Source of the DNA: Chryseobacterium culicis
Lineage (GTDB): Bacteria > Bacteroidota > Bacteroidia > Flavobacteriales > Weeksellaceae
Direction of reading: 5' to 3'
DNA length: 64,000 nucleotides
Assembly: GCF_002979755.1 (NCBI RefSeq)
Contig: NZ_PCPP01000001.1
Span: forward strand, 2,140,665-2,204,664
The first letter of the stretch is position 1. Every line of letters starts with the position of its first letter. Made by a program: the position numbers and the translations under genes. This document shows positions 51,574-61,284 of this stretch, piece after piece. The notes below the pieces were generated by a model, which saw nothing but the letters and a program-made list of their open reading frames with translations, was not told the DNA's origin and made no database searches.

Positions 51574-52698
51574 TTAATTAAAATAGTTCTTAATCTCTGT
51601 AATAATCACATCCAGTACTTCCTGATCAAACTCGGTATGTACAGGAAGAGAAATAACTTCCGTGCAAAGCTGCTCTGTAACCGGAAGACTCAAACCTTCT
51701 TCTACATATTGAAGAAAAGCTTCCTGTTTGTAAAGGGGTAAAGGATAATATACCATACTTGGAATATTTTTTTCTGCCAAATATTTCTGCAGCTCATCTC
51801 TTTTCCCATTTTCCACTCTAAGGGTATACTGATGAAATACATGGGTAGAATTTCCAGCTCTTTTAGGAATCTGAATTCCCGCAATATCTGCAAGGTTTTC
51901 ATCATAATAATCTGCCATTCTGTTTCTGGCTGCTGAATACTCATCCAAATGTTTAAGCTTAACTTTTAGTACCGCTGCCTGAATGGTATCCAATCTTGAG
52001 TTACAGCCTAAAACTTTATGATAGTATTTCTTTTCCTGACCATGGTTGGCAATCATTCTTATTTTAAGAGCTAAATCATCATCATTTGTCATCAATGCAC
52101 CTCCATCACCATAGCATCCAAGATTTTTTGACGGAAAAAAAGAAGTACATCCGATATGTCCGATAGTTCCTGTTTTTTTGACCGTTCCATTAGAGAAAGT
52201 ATAATCAGAACCTATTGCCTGCGCATTATCTTCTATAACAAAAAGGTTATGTTTTTCTGCAAATTCGATAATTTTTTCCATATCAGCACTTTGGCCGTAT
52301 AAATGAACAGGAACAATTGCTTTGGTTTTTGGGGTCAGGTATTTTTCAAGACCTTCCAGTTGTATATCAAACGTATCTTCATTTACATCTACCATTACCG
52401 GTTTTAATCCTAAGAGACCCATAACTTCTGCTGTTGCTACATAGGTGAAGGCAGGGCAAATTATTTCGTCACCAGGCTGCAGATTAAGAGCCATCATGGC
52501 AATTTGAAGAGCATCTGTTCCGTTAGCACATGGAATAACATGTTTTACTCCCAGATATTTTTCAAAATCCTGTTGAAATTCTTTTACAGCAGGACCGTTA
52601 ATAAATGCTGTATTATCAATACATTCCTGGATACTGATGTCTACGTCTTCTTTTATTTTCAGGTATTGACCTTTAAGGTCAACCATTTGAATTTTCAT
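51574..52698 (-). CDS. WlbC/WbpE-like UDP-3-keto sugar aminotransferase
   Basis: A 374-residue PLP aminotransferase of the DegT family. It has MVDLKGQYLKIKEDVD, NGTDALQIAMMAL, EDNAQAIGSDY, and FFPSKNLGCYGDGGAL with the PLP-binding lysine. WbpE transfers the amino group of L-glutamate to the 3-keto sugar made by WbpB, releasing 2-oxoglutarate, which the preceding dehydrogenase can in some species use as an oxidant. A small hairpin lies in the 36-base gap to the 2-hydroxyglutarate oxidase gene. Confidence 0.92.
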   Translation of the reverse strand: MKIQMVDLKGQYLKIKEDVDISIQECIDNTAFINGPAVKEFQQDFEKYLGVKHVIPCANGTDALQIAMMALNLQPGDEIICPAFTYVATAEVMGLLGLKPVMVDVNEDTFDIQLEGLEKYLTPKTKAIVPVHLYGQSADMEKIIEFAEKHNLFVIEDNAQAIGSDYTFSNGTVKKTGTIGHIGCTSFFPSKNLGCYGDGGALMTNDDDLALKIRMIANHGQEKKYYHKVLGCNSRLDTIQAAVLKVKLKHLDEYSAARNRMADYYDENLADIAGIQIPKRAGNSTHVFHQYTLRVENGKRDELQKYLAEKNIPSMVYYPLPLYKQEAFLQYVEEGLSLPVTEQLCTEVISLPVHTEFDQEVLDVIITEIKNYFN

Positions 52699-52734
52699 AT
52701 TTTAGTTTTTTGAGTGCACGTAGAGGTGCATTTT

Positions 52735-53925
52735 TTAATTCATGATAAGCTCACTTATTTTATTTCCTATAGAAAGGCAGGAAGTAGCTGCTGGAGAAGG
52801 AGCATTTCTAACGTGAATAATATTTCCATTTTTCACGATATCAAAATCATCAATCAGTCCTCCATTTCTATCACAAGCCTGAGCTCTTACTCCTGAGCCT
52901 CCTACTACAAGGTCACTTTCCTGTATTTCCGGTAAAAGTTTCTGAAGTGCTTTTGTAAATGCAGATTTGGAAAGTGAACGGTGCATTTCTCCCATTCCCG
53001 TTTTTCCATATTTTGCTACAATTTTTCTAAATCCTGGCCATAGCATAGTCTGCATGGTCTCGTTGAAATTGAAATCAAAAAAATGGTATCCTTCTTTTTT
53101 GAATGCCAGAACAGCATTGGGTCCAGCTTCAATATTACCATCAATCATTCTGGTAAAGTGGACTCCAAGAAATGGAAAACTAGGATCAGGTACTGGATAA
53201 ATAAGATGTTTTACCAGATATTTTTTTTCGTCCTTAATTTTATAATATTCTCCTCTGAAAGGAATAATGACCACATCGTTTTTTTCGTTGGTCATTTTAG
53301 TTATCTTGTCGGAATACAATCCTGCACAAGAAATCAGCTTTTTGGTTTTAAATTCGGAAATATTGGTGTTTACAATAATTTCAGATCCTTTATCAATGAT
53401 ATTTTTTACTTCATTATTAAATCTTACTTCTCCTCCTAATTCTTCAAAAAGCTCTTTTATTTTTTTGGCTATTCCCGGATAGTCAATAATTCCGGTTTGT
53501 GGAACTTTGATTGCTTTTACTCCTTCACAGTGGGGTTCAATTTCACGGAACTCTTCTCTTGAAAGGTATTTTAAGTCCTGTAGACCGTTTTCAACTCCTC
53601 TTTTATAAATATTATCTAAAAGGGGTAATTCTTCCTGTGAAGTCGCTACAATTATCTTCCCACAAAGGTCATATCGTATTCCGTATTTTTCAGCAAAATT
53701 AATGACCGAGTTATACCCTTCAATACAATTTTTTGCTTTGAGACTGCCTGGTTTATAATAGATTCCACTATGGATTACTCCGCTGTTGTGTCCCGATTGG
53801 TGCAATGCAACATCGTTTTCTTTTTCCAAAATTAAAATCTTAGAATCAGGATTTTTCAGTTGAGTCTGATAGGCTGTAGCCAATCCTACTAAACCTGCAC
53901 CAATGATTATAATATCATAGTTCAT
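52735..53925 (-). CDS. lhgO: L-2-hydroxyglutarate oxidase (LhgO family)
   Basis: A 396-residue FAD enzyme: dinucleotide motif DIIIIGAGLVGLATAYQ (about 4-20), LEKENDVALHQSGHNSGVIHSGIYY (the hallmark of LhgO), and the C-terminal VVGGSGVRAQACDRNG with FAD-contact residues. LhgO oxidises L-2-hydroxyglutarate to 2-oxoglutarate and passes electrons to the respiratory quinone pool. It is not an expected polysaccharide gene, but it lies between the UDP-sugar dehydrogenase and the wlbC/B/A set, where 2-oxoglutarate and possibly 2-hydroxyglutarate are made. Confidence 0.9.
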   Translation of the reverse strand: MNYDIIIIGAGLVGLATAYQTQLKNPDSKILILEKENDVALHQSGHNSGVIHSGIYYKPGSLKAKNCIEGYNSVINFAEKYGIRYDLCGKIIVATSQEELPLLDNIYKRGVENGLQDLKYLSREEFREIEPHCEGVKAIKVPQTGIIDYPGIAKKIKELFEELGGEVRFNNEVKNIIDKGSEIIVNTNISEFKTKKLISCAGLYSDKITKMTNEKNDVVIIPFRGEYYKIKDEKKYLVKHLIYPVPDPSFPFLGVHFTRMIDGNIEAGPNAVLAFKKEGYHFFDFNFNETMQTMLWPGFRKIVAKYGKTGMGEMHRSLSKSAFTKALQKLLPEIQESDLVVGGSGVRAQACDRNGGLIDDFDIVKNGNIIHVRNAPSPAATSCLSIGNKISELIMN

Positions 53926-53931
53926 TATCTG

Positions 53932-55227
53932 TTATAATCTTGCATCTACCAGATTTCTGTCTAAACATGCTTTGGTATCAAAAACCACGGCATTTTCTTT
54001 TTTAAGCTGATCCAGATCCATTTCCAGAAACTCGTTATGAGATACTGCAATTACTAAAGAATCATACTTTTTTCCTTCTTCAAGAGCATCCAGAATATCA
54101 ATTCCATATTCATGTTTTACTTCCTCTTTACTAGCCCATGGATCATAAATATCAACATTTACTCCGTAGTCAGCAAGTTCTCTATAAATATCTACAACTT
54201 TAGTATTTCTGACATCCGGACAGTTTTCTTTGAAGGTAACTCCTAAAATCAAGGCATTAGAGTTTTTGATCACCCCTCCTTTTGCAATAAGAAGCTTCAC
54301 TACTTTAGCTGCAACAAATTTTGCAATAGAGTCGTTTACACGTCTACCTGATAAGATAACATCCGGGTGGTACCCTAACTGCTCTGCTTTATGGGCAAGA
54401 TAATAAGGATCTACGGAAATACAGTGTCCGCCTACTAATCCCGGTTTATATTTAAGGAAGTTATATTTTGTTCCTGCCGCTTCCAATACATCATTGGTAT
54501 CGATACCTACTCTATCAAAAATTAAAGCGAGTTCGTTAACAAAAGAAATATTAACGTCTCTCTGTGCATTTTCAATAGCTTTTGAGGCTTCGGCAACTTT
54601 AATGCTAGGTGCTTTATGGGTTCCTGCAGTAATAATTTTCTTATAGAGTTGATCTACTTCTTCAGCAATTTTTTCCGTAGAACCTGATGTTACTTTTTTA
54701 ACACTTGTAAGGGTATTTACTTTATCTCCCGGATTAATTCTTTCCGGAGAATATCCTACAAAAAAGTCTTCATTAAACTTAAGTGCTGAATATTTTTCAA
54801 GAACCGGTACACATTCTTCTTCTGTACATCCAGGAAAAACTGTAGATTCATAAATAATAATATCCCCTTTTTTGATAATTTCTCCTAACATTTTTGAGGC
54901 AGAAATCAATGGATTCAGATCCGGAGCATTATATTTATCAATAGGGGTAGGAACTGTTACAATGAATACATTAGCTTCAGAAATATCTGACAGCAGGCTT
55001 GTTGCTTTATAGCCTAAAGAACCATTGGATTCCGTATATTTTTTCAGTCCGTTATTTAGTTTATCAACATCGGCTTCTAGCGTTATATCTTTCCCGTTAT
55101 TAAGCTGGTCAACACGCTGTGCATTAATATCAAAACCAAAAACAGGATAGTGATCTGCAAATTCAAGAGATAAAGGAAGACCTACATAACCCTGGCCTAT
55201 AACCGCTATTTTATATGGTGTTATCAT
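53932..55227 (-). CDS. UDP-N-acetylhexosamine 6-dehydrogenase (TviB/WbpA/WbpO-like)
   Basis: A 431-residue nucleotide-sugar dehydrogenase: NAD motif AVIGQGYVGLPLSLEFAD, YESTVFPGCTEEECVP, the catalytic-Cys region PGLVGGHCISVDPYYLAHKAE, and LGVTFKENCPDVRNTKV. The pattern is closest by eye to TviB of the Vi-antigen pathway. It should oxidise C6 of UDP-GlcNAc (or UDP-GalNAc) twice to give the uronic acid, the entry to the WlbA/C/B steps. It overlaps the wzc-like stop by one base (TAATG). Confidence 0.92.
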   Translation of the reverse strand: MITPYKIAVIGQGYVGLPLSLEFADHYPVFGFDINAQRVDQLNNGKDITLEADVDKLNNGLKKYTESNGSLGYKATSLLSDISEANVFIVTVPTPIDKYNAPDLNPLISASKMLGEIIKKGDIIIYESTVFPGCTEEECVPVLEKYSALKFNEDFFVGYSPERINPGDKVNTLTSVKKVTSGSTEKIAEEVDQLYKKIITAGTHKAPSIKVAEASKAIENAQRDVNISFVNELALIFDRVGIDTNDVLEAAGTKYNFLKYKPGLVGGHCISVDPYYLAHKAEQLGYHPDVILSGRRVNDSIAKFVAAKVVKLLIAKGGVIKNSNALILGVTFKENCPDVRNTKVVDIYRELADYGVNVDIYDPWASKEEVKHEYGIDILDALEEGKKYDSLVIAVSHNEFLEMDLDQLKKENAVVFDTKACLDRNLVDARL

Positions 55228-57611
55228 TAACTAAGTTTATTTTTTATTTTTTGAAACCAAGATTGTTCTGTATGCTGGTTATAACCATAACCATATTTGT
55301 TGCTATATCCTAAATTCTCCCTGCTTACATCATTAAGCACAAATCCTACATTTTTGATTTTTTTCTGATCGATATTGCTATTGGCAAAATCTAATAATGC
55401 CTTTTCTGTGTATTTAGATCTGGAGACATAAATGGTGATGTCAGAAAGTTCGGCAATAAGGAAAGTATCTGTTACAAGAAGCAATGGTGCGGTATCAAGA
55501 ATAATATATTCATATTTATCTTTCAATTCGCTTAGAAGGCTCTCATAACGTCCGTTGGATAACAATTCTGTTGGGTTAGGAGGAATCATTCCTGAATAAA
55601 TTACATCCAGATAAGGGTTAAAAGATGATACATGAATGATGTCTTGAAGTTTAGTCTCATCATTATAAAGATATTCTGTAAGTCCGGCAAGTCCTTTTCT
55701 TGCAGGATTATATCTTTGAAGCTGAGGATTCCTGATATCGGATCCGATGATAATTGCTTTTTTCTTAGGGTTTGCCAGTGTTAAAGCTAAATTCACCGAA
55801 GTAAATGTTTTTCCTTCTCCCTTTACTGTTGAAGTAACAAATACAACTTTTCCTTTTTTCTCCTTTGAAAGCATGAAATTCATATTGGTAATAAGAATTC
55901 TGAATGCTTCCGCCATAGGAGTAATATCATTCATTTTTACTATTTCAGAATCTCCTTTTTCAAGACTTGGTAATTCAGCAATAATAGGTGCATGCACCAG
56001 CTTTTCAAGATCATGTTTCGTAACCACTTTATTATTAAATAATTGCAACATGTAAATAATAATAAAAGGAACAAGTAATCCAAGAAATAATGAAGCAAAT
56101 AAGATCGCTTGGGTCTTCGGTGCTACAGGATTTGCAAAAGCATAAGCCGTATCGATTACTCTTGCTTTTGGTGCTGTAATGGATTGTGCGATAGCTGTTT
56201 CTTCCCTTTTCTGTAATAGTAATAAATAAAGGTTTTCTTTAATTTTTTGTTGTCTTTCTATTCCTCTAAATATTTTCTCTATAGAAGGAATTCTGGCTAT
56301 TTTTCCTGTTACTTTGTTTTGTTCTCCTACATATTCATTTTTGGCAAGTTCTAATCCGTCCTTATTTTTTTGAAGGGTTTGAACCACAGAGGTACGCATT
56401 GCATTTATTTGTTTACTAGCCTCAATAACTAAAGGGTTTTCTGTAGTTGCAGATTCCAGCAACCTTGCTCTTTGCAATATTAATTGGTTATAGGAAGTAA
56501 TCCCTGAAGCAGCTTCAGGATTATTTAGTCCAATATTTACTGGTAAAACCTGATATTGTCCTTGTTTCGACATGAAAGCAATCAAAGAATTTGTCAATTC
56601 TATTTGTGCATCAAGATCCAGTTGCTTTCCACGAGCTGCTGCAGAACTTTCAAGATCTATTTTAGCTTCGGTTTCAAGATCAGTAAGATTATTTTTTGAT
56701 TTAAAACTTTCTTTTTCATTTTCAACCTGGCCAAGTTCTACTGAAAGTTTTCTTACTCTGTCTTCAATAAAATCCAATGTCTTTTTAGACTCTTGGTTTT
56801 TATCCAAAATAGCATCATTATTATAAGCAATAACTAATGAATTAAGAATATCTTGTGCCTTTGAAACTACCGGGTAATTCATTGAAAGCCTAAGTACAGT
56901 GGCTTCTTTATTCGCTAAATCAACGCTAAGAGCCCCTGTTAAAGAATTAACCTTCGCTTCAACCGATGATACGATTAATTCTAAATTCTTTTTATCAACA
57001 TTAGGGGATGCTTTAGGGTTATATCCTGCATTTTTAGTGATGATAATATTAGCAAAGGGAAGACTTATCATTCTTCCATAACCAGAAACAATATCCTTTT
57101 TTTGTCCTTCATAATGTATCGAGATTTCCTCTCCTTTTAATTCTACATTAATAAGGTTATTTGCACTTTTGGATGTTTTCTCATTTACAACTTTTACTTC
57201 AATAGGAGAAGATTCTTTATAAAGCTCAACTCGGCTTACTTTTCCTTTAACAATGACATTGGTCTGAAGGTTTTTATTGATAACCACATCCCTCATCAGT
57301 TTTTTTGATTTCAAGACTTCAATCTCATTGGAAATACTATTAGTTTTCATTCCTCCCAATCCTGATAAATCAGAAAGAACTCCTAAATCATTATTTGAAG
57401 ATGAATTTTTGGAATCTTTTATAAGTAAGGTTGTTTCAACATAATAGACTGGTGTCATAAATTTTATTGCAAAATAGCCTATAGTTAAAGCTATCATAGC
57501 ACAAAAAATAAACCATGGCCATCTCCTTAAGTATGGTTTGACTATTTCGCTAAAATTAATTTTATTTGAGTTGTTTTCTACTTCAGAAAATTGTGAAGAT
57601 TGGTTATCCAT
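55227..57611 (-). CDS. Wzc-like polysaccharide co-polymerase and tyrosine autokinase
   Basis: A 794-residue protein. Residues about 20-60 hold a Wzz-type start with transmembrane helix 34-52. A large periplasmic region with coiled coils (about 270-330 and 400-470) follows, then the second helix (about 503-524) and a cytoplasmic bacterial tyrosine kinase: Walker A in [16 protein letters not shown] (about 594-609), Walker A' [12 protein letters not shown], Walker [13 protein letters not shown], and a tyrosine-rich tail ending [11 protein letters not shown]. It controls chain length and export together with Wza. I chose ATG 57609-57611 rather than the TTG before it. Confidence 0.92.
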   Translation of the reverse strand: MDNQSSQFSEVENNSNKINFSEIVKPYLRRWPWFIFCAMIALTIGYFAIKFMTPVYYVETTLLIKDSKNSSSNNDLGVLSDLSGLGGMKTNSISNEIEVLKSKKLMRDVVINKNLQTNVIVKGKVSRVELYKESSPIEVKVVNEKTSKSANNLINVELKGEEISIHYEGQKKDIVSGYGRMISLPFANIIITKNAGYNPKASPNVDKKNLELIVSSVEAKVNSLTGALSVDLANKEATVLRLSMNYPVVSKAQDILNSLVIAYNNDAILDKNQESKKTLDFIEDRVRKLSVELGQVENEKESFKSKNNLTDLETEAKIDLESSAAARGKQLDLDAQIELTNSLIAFMSKQGQYQVLPVNIGLNNPEAASGITSYNQLILQRARLLESATTENPLVIEASKQINAMRTSVVQTLQKNKDGLELAKNEYVGEQNKVTGKIARIPSIEKIFRGIERQQKIKENLYLLLLQKREETAIAQSITAPKARVIDTAYAFANPVAPKTQAILFASLFLGLLVPFIIIYMLQLFNNKVVTKHDLEKLVHAPIIAELPSLEKGDSEIVKMNDITPMAEAFRILITNMNFMLSKEKKGKVVFVTSTVKGEGKTFTSVNLALTLANPKKKAIIIGSDIRNPQLQRYNPARKGLAGLTEYLYNDETKLQDIIHVSSFNPYLDVIYSGMIPPNPTELLSNGRYESLLSELKDKYEYIILDTAPLLLVTDTFLIAELSDITIYVSRSKYTEKALLDFANSNIDQKKIKNVGFVLNDVSRENLGYSNKYGYGYNQHTEQSWFQKIKNKLS

Positions 57612-57618
57612 CAATTTT

Positions 57619-58443
57619 TTATTTCTTATTAAATAAACTTACTACTACGGCAACTGCTGTAACCGCAATAGAAATGGCGGTCAGATAAAGTCCTGTGTTG
57701 GGATTCTGTTTTGCTATAACATCTTTTGTATTGTTTGAAGAAACAATAATAGCATCGCCTTGCTTCAGATTGTAATATGGAGAATTTATCAAATTAGCAT
57801 CCTGAAGGTTAATACGGCCGTGAGAAACAACCCCATTTTCAGTTCTGACAACCAATATATCTTCTCTTTTTCCATATTGAGTCAAATCGCCGGCCATCCC
57901 TAATGCATTTAAGATCGTTGCCTGTCCATTTGCTACTACATAGTCTCCTTGTCTGTTTACTTCCCCTAATATGGTAACTTTAAAGTTAGCAAGTTTTATA
58001 TTAACTGTTGGATTAATAACGTATTTCGTCATTTTTTCCCTTAGTTCATCTTTGAAGGCTGTCAAACTTTTATCTGATGTACTCAGTTTCCCCAATATTG
58101 GAAAGTCAATATTTCCATTTGCATCTACAATATATGTTGGTCCCGACATAATTGTAGAGCCCTGATTAGGAGTATTTCCTCCTGCTATTGCATTGGTCTG
58201 GATAAGTTCTGATGAAGAATAATTCTGATTAAAAGGCTTTACAACATCCATATCTTTTGCAGTGATCAGAATAATAAGCTGATCTCCTACCTGGATTGTA
58301 TTTGCTGAATTTTTAGCAGAGGCACTGATTGCAACCTGTTCTATATTCTGCATATAATTTAAATCATTCTTAGCATTGGGATTCACTTTACAGGAAATCA
58401 CTAATGAGGATGCCAAAACTACTGCTAATATTTTTCCTTTCAT
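57619..58443 (-). CDS. Wza-like polysaccharide export lipoprotein
   Basis: A 274-residue outer-membrane lipoprotein: signal peptide with lipobox VISC (Cys18), a poly_export domain ([34 protein letters not shown]), one SLBB-type region ([17 protein letters not shown]), and a C-terminal hydrophobic helix ([18 protein letters not shown]). That last helix is unusual compared with E. coli Wza, which ends in an amphipathic pore helix, but is seen in Bacteroidota versions. It forms the export channel that pairs with the Wzc-like kinase encoded next. Confidence 0.9.
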   Translation of the reverse strand: MKGKILAVVLASSLVISCKVNPNAKNDLNYMQNIEQVAISASAKNSANTIQVGDQLIILITAKDMDVVKPFNQNYSSSELIQTNAIAGGNTPNQGSTIMSGPTYIVDANGNIDFPILGKLSTSDKSLTAFKDELREKMTKYVINPTVNIKLANFKVTILGEVNRQGDYVVANGQATILNALGMAGDLTQYGKREDILVVRTENGVVSHGRINLQDANLINSPYYNLKQGDAIIVSSNNTKDVIAKQNPNTGLYLTAISIAVTAVAVVVSLFNKK

Positions 58444-58482
58444 TATATTGTTAAATTGTGCAAATATACATTTATATTTTTT

Positions 58483-60411
58483 CTATTTATCTAGAGCCTC
58501 ATAAATTGAATTATTGCTTCGGAATTCTGGAACTATTGTTTTAAGAATCCTTACTACTTCTACTTTATCTCTTCTAAGAGATGCTTTAGTAATTTCTTTA
58601 GTAAGCGTATCTATTTCTGTGAATCCCATAGAAGGATCTTTGGAGATCATGATTTTGTCATTATGAGTGGGAAGTGTTTTTGCATCATCACTCAAGAGTT
58701 CTTCATACAGCTTTTCCCCAGGTCTCAATCCTGTATAAATGATCTTAATATCAATATTAGGTTCGAATCCTGATAGCTTTATCATTCTTTTTGCAAGATC
58801 AATAATTTTAACGGGTTCACCCATATCAAAGACAAAAATTTCCCCTCCTTCTCCCATTGTTCCGGCCTGAAGTACAAGTTCACAGGCCTCAGGAATAGTC
58901 ATGAAATATCTTACAATTTCCGGATGCGTAATGGTTACAGGACCTCCAGCTTCAATTTGCTTTTTAAAATGGGGAATCACAGAACCGTTGGATCCTAATA
59001 CATTTCCAAATCTTGTGGTAATAAACTTGGTCACGTTACCTTCTACATTTTGAAGGGACTGAACAAAAAGTTCTGCAGCTCGTTTTGAAGCTCCCATTAC
59101 GTTAGTTGGATTTACAGCTTTATCTGTAGATACCATTACGAACCTGTTCACTTTATATTTGCTAGATAGCTTTGCAACAATCTTTGAGCCTAATATATTA
59201 ACAAAAATGGCTTCATGAGGATTTTCTTCTACCAGAGGAACATGTTTATAAGCTGCTGCATGGTATACCATTGAGAAGTTATAGGTCTGGAACAGGGATT
59301 CCATTCTGTGATGATTGGAAACATCTCCTAAAACAAATTTGAAAGGAATATGAGGAAATTTCTCTCTCATTTCAAGTTCAATTTCATAAAGCGGTGTTTC
59401 TGCCTGATCCAGAATAACAATCAAAGAAGGGTTGAAAAGAGCAACCTGTCTTACAATTTCACTTCCTATGGATCCTGCCCCACCGGTTACAAGTACTGTT
59501 TTATCAGAATGTCTGCTTTTAACCTTTTCGTTCTGAATTTTGATAGGTTTTCTATTTAATAAATCCTCAATTTGAAGATTTCTAATCGATCCACCCAAAT
59601 CACTGTCTCTCAATTTTTGTACAGACGGTGCTTTAAAGACGTTAAGATCCTTCTCTAAGAATAAATTCACCCATGAATTCATCTCATCTCTGGCCATCAT
59701 CTCTTTAACAATGAGGACACCATCAATAATAAGATCTTCTTTGGAGTTTTCTTCTATTTTTTGTTTTTCATAAATAGGCTTTCCTAGCAGAGACGCCCTT
59801 TTAGAATCTGTTCTTTGTGTCAAAAAGCCCACTACCTGATAAGGCAGGCTCGGATTATCAAGAATAGCGCGTGCAATGGCAATAGATTGTTCATCAATTC
59901 CCAATACCAGGATTCTTTTTTTCAGTGCACTTCTTCTGTACTCCCTTACAATATGGAAAAACTCTTTCACATATAATCTGAAAAGGAATAATCCCATAAA
60001 TGAAATTACAAAATAAAGCATCAGATAAGGAGTAAGGATGAACTTACTTCCTGTGGTCCAGAAATAGCAAATATTTACTGTTCCGATAGTCAGCATTGTG
60101 CAAAAACAGGATATCAGAAGCTTAAATAAGTCTATAAATGTTGAATGACGAATAATACCGGCATAGGTCTTGAAGACATACATAAAAGCAGCATTTACGA
60201 GAATAATAAAAGCGAAAATTAAACTTTTATCATCATGGTAGATAAATTCCTGCTTGGTAATTCTTGCGATAATGTAAGTAGAAAGAAATAAAGATATGAC
60301 TAGGATAATAATGTCTATTACAAGAATTATCCATCTTGGAAGATATCTTACGTCTGAGAGATTGACAACATTATCCCCTCCAAATATTGTTTTTCTAAGA
60401 GAATTGTACAT
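58483..60411 (-). CDS. UDP-GlcNAc 4,6-dehydratase, membrane type (WbpM/PglF/CapD-like)
   Basis: A 642-residue protein. Four N-terminal transmembrane helices (about 27-50, 64-81, 96-118, 127-147), a first Rossmann-like domain (about 165-290), and a catalytic short-chain dehydrogenase domain: VTGGAGSIGSEIV at 308-320, STDKAVNPTNVMGASKR at 428-444. WbpM and PglF turn UDP-GlcNAc into UDP-4-keto-6-deoxy-GlcNAc, the substrate for the PglE-like aminotransferase encoded 24 kb downstream in the same cluster. It is the first gene of the operon. Confidence 0.92.
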   Translation of the reverse strand: MYNSLRKTIFGGDNVVNLSDVRYLPRWIILVIDIIILVISLFLSTYIIARITKQEFIYHDDKSLIFAFIILVNAAFMYVFKTYAGIIRHSTFIDLFKLLISCFCTMLTIGTVNICYFWTTGSKFILTPYLMLYFVISFMGLFLFRLYVKEFFHIVREYRRSALKKRILVLGIDEQSIAIARAILDNPSLPYQVVGFLTQRTDSKRASLLGKPIYEKQKIEENSKEDLIIDGVLIVKEMMARDEMNSWVNLFLEKDLNVFKAPSVQKLRDSDLGGSIRNLQIEDLLNRKPIKIQNEKVKSRHSDKTVLVTGGAGSIGSEIVRQVALFNPSLIVILDQAETPLYEIELEMREKFPHIPFKFVLGDVSNHHRMESLFQTYNFSMVYHAAAYKHVPLVEENPHEAIFVNILGSKIVAKLSSKYKVNRFVMVSTDKAVNPTNVMGASKRAAELFVQSLQNVEGNVTKFITTRFGNVLGSNGSVIPHFKKQIEAGGPVTITHPEIVRYFMTIPEACELVLQAGTMGEGGEIFVFDMGEPVKIIDLAKRMIKLSGFEPNIDIKIIYTGLRPGEKLYEELLSDDAKTLPTHNDKIMISKDPSMGFTEIDTLTKEITKASLRRDKVEVVRILKTIVPEFRSNNSIYEALDK

Positions 60412-60768
60412 TGTCTATATTGGTGTTCATATTTAATTAAGGTATAATATCTAACTATCCAATCAAAGATAATTCCGATACAATCATACAAAAGTAAAAT
60501 AAATTTATTTCAATATGCTGAAATCAAAAATAAATTTGATGTTATATTTATAAAATCTAACAATTTCATTGCGATACAGCTAAAGCCACCGACAAAAATC
60601 ATACCATAAGAATACTTATAAAAATGACATTTATTTGTGAATATTCTTTATTTTAGCTGTTTTTAAAAAAATTATTTATTAAATCTTTATGTATCAATCT
60701 TTTTCAATGAACTGATTGTTTTTTTACGAAAAGTCATAAGTCAAGTTTTTTTTTAAATTCGTTAATAT
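60412..60768. other. Gene-free 357-base region upstream of the polysaccharide cluster
   Basis: Its left part holds the cluster promoter (60464-60492) and a leader of about 47 bases. The remainder is AT-rich with runs of T and A; no frame, hairpin terminator or known leader motif (such as JUMPstart) was seen. Confidence 0.5.
60464..60492 (-). promoter_or_regulatory. Promoter of the polysaccharide cluster
   Basis: On the minus strand TTTTG, a 17-base spacer, and TATCTTTG (60464-60471): an ideal Bacteroidota promoter, with the ATG 53 bases downstream. It may drive the whole 28-kb, 24-gene cluster. Confidence 0.8.
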
Positions 60769-61227
60769 TCAGTCAAAAATATCAATTATTTTTTCATATT
60801 CAAAACCTTTACTCATTAAATGTTTTATTGTTTTGGTTTTTTTTTGATATTCTTTCAAGCCAGTTTGTCTGGAATAGTAATCTTCAAAAATCTTTCTGAT
60901 CGTCTTCTCATAGTCTGAATCATCAATCTCATCAAAACATGAGCTGATTAACCTTTCAGAAATCTGTTTCTGCTTCAGATTCATTTTAATTTTGGTCTTT
61001 CCCCAGTGCTTGATGTAAAACTTACCTCTGATATAGCTTCGGGTAAATCTTTCTTCGTTCAGATAATTTTCTTTCAGGAGAAATAAAATAATATCTTCTT
61101 TTGCTTCCTCAATAAGGAGAAACTCTCTCATCTTCAGCTCCACTTCTGCATGACAACGATCCTGATAAACACAGTAATTCACCAGTTTCTGTTTAATTTC
61201 GTCAAAAGTATAAGATTTCTTTTCCAT
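60769..61227 (-). CDS. recX: Regulatory protein RecX
   Basis: A 152-residue helical protein made of tandem three-helix repeats (YCVYQDRCHAEVELKMREFL, FLLKENYLNEERFTRSYIRGKF, YYSRQTGLKEYQKKTKTIKHLMSKGF), which is the RecX architecture. RecX binds RecA filaments and limits their activity. recA is not in this window. It lies right after the glyA terminator. Confidence 0.88.
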   Translation of the reverse strand: MEKKSYTFDEIKQKLVNYCVYQDRCHAEVELKMREFLLIEEAKEDIILFLLKENYLNEERFTRSYIRGKFYIKHWGKTKIKMNLKQKQISERLISSCFDEIDDSDYEKTIRKIFEDYYSRQTGLKEYQKKTKTIKHLMSKGFEYEKIIDIFD

Positions 61228-61233
61228 TTGAAT

Positions 61234-61264
61234 AAAAAAAGAATGAGCAGACTGCTCATTCTTT
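61234..61264 (-). terminator. Terminator of glyA
   Basis: AAAGAATGAGCAG pairs with CTGCTCATTCTTT with a 1-2 base loop; on the minus strand a run of T follows, 20 bases after the glyA stop. Confidence 0.85.
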
Positions 61265-61284
61265 ATATGATATTGGAATGCCTG

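Noticed and set aside
52715..52730. Terminator between the lhgO and wlbC genes
   Set aside because: TGCAC/GTGCA is only 5 base pairs and has no U run in the direction of transcription; it would not end the operon.
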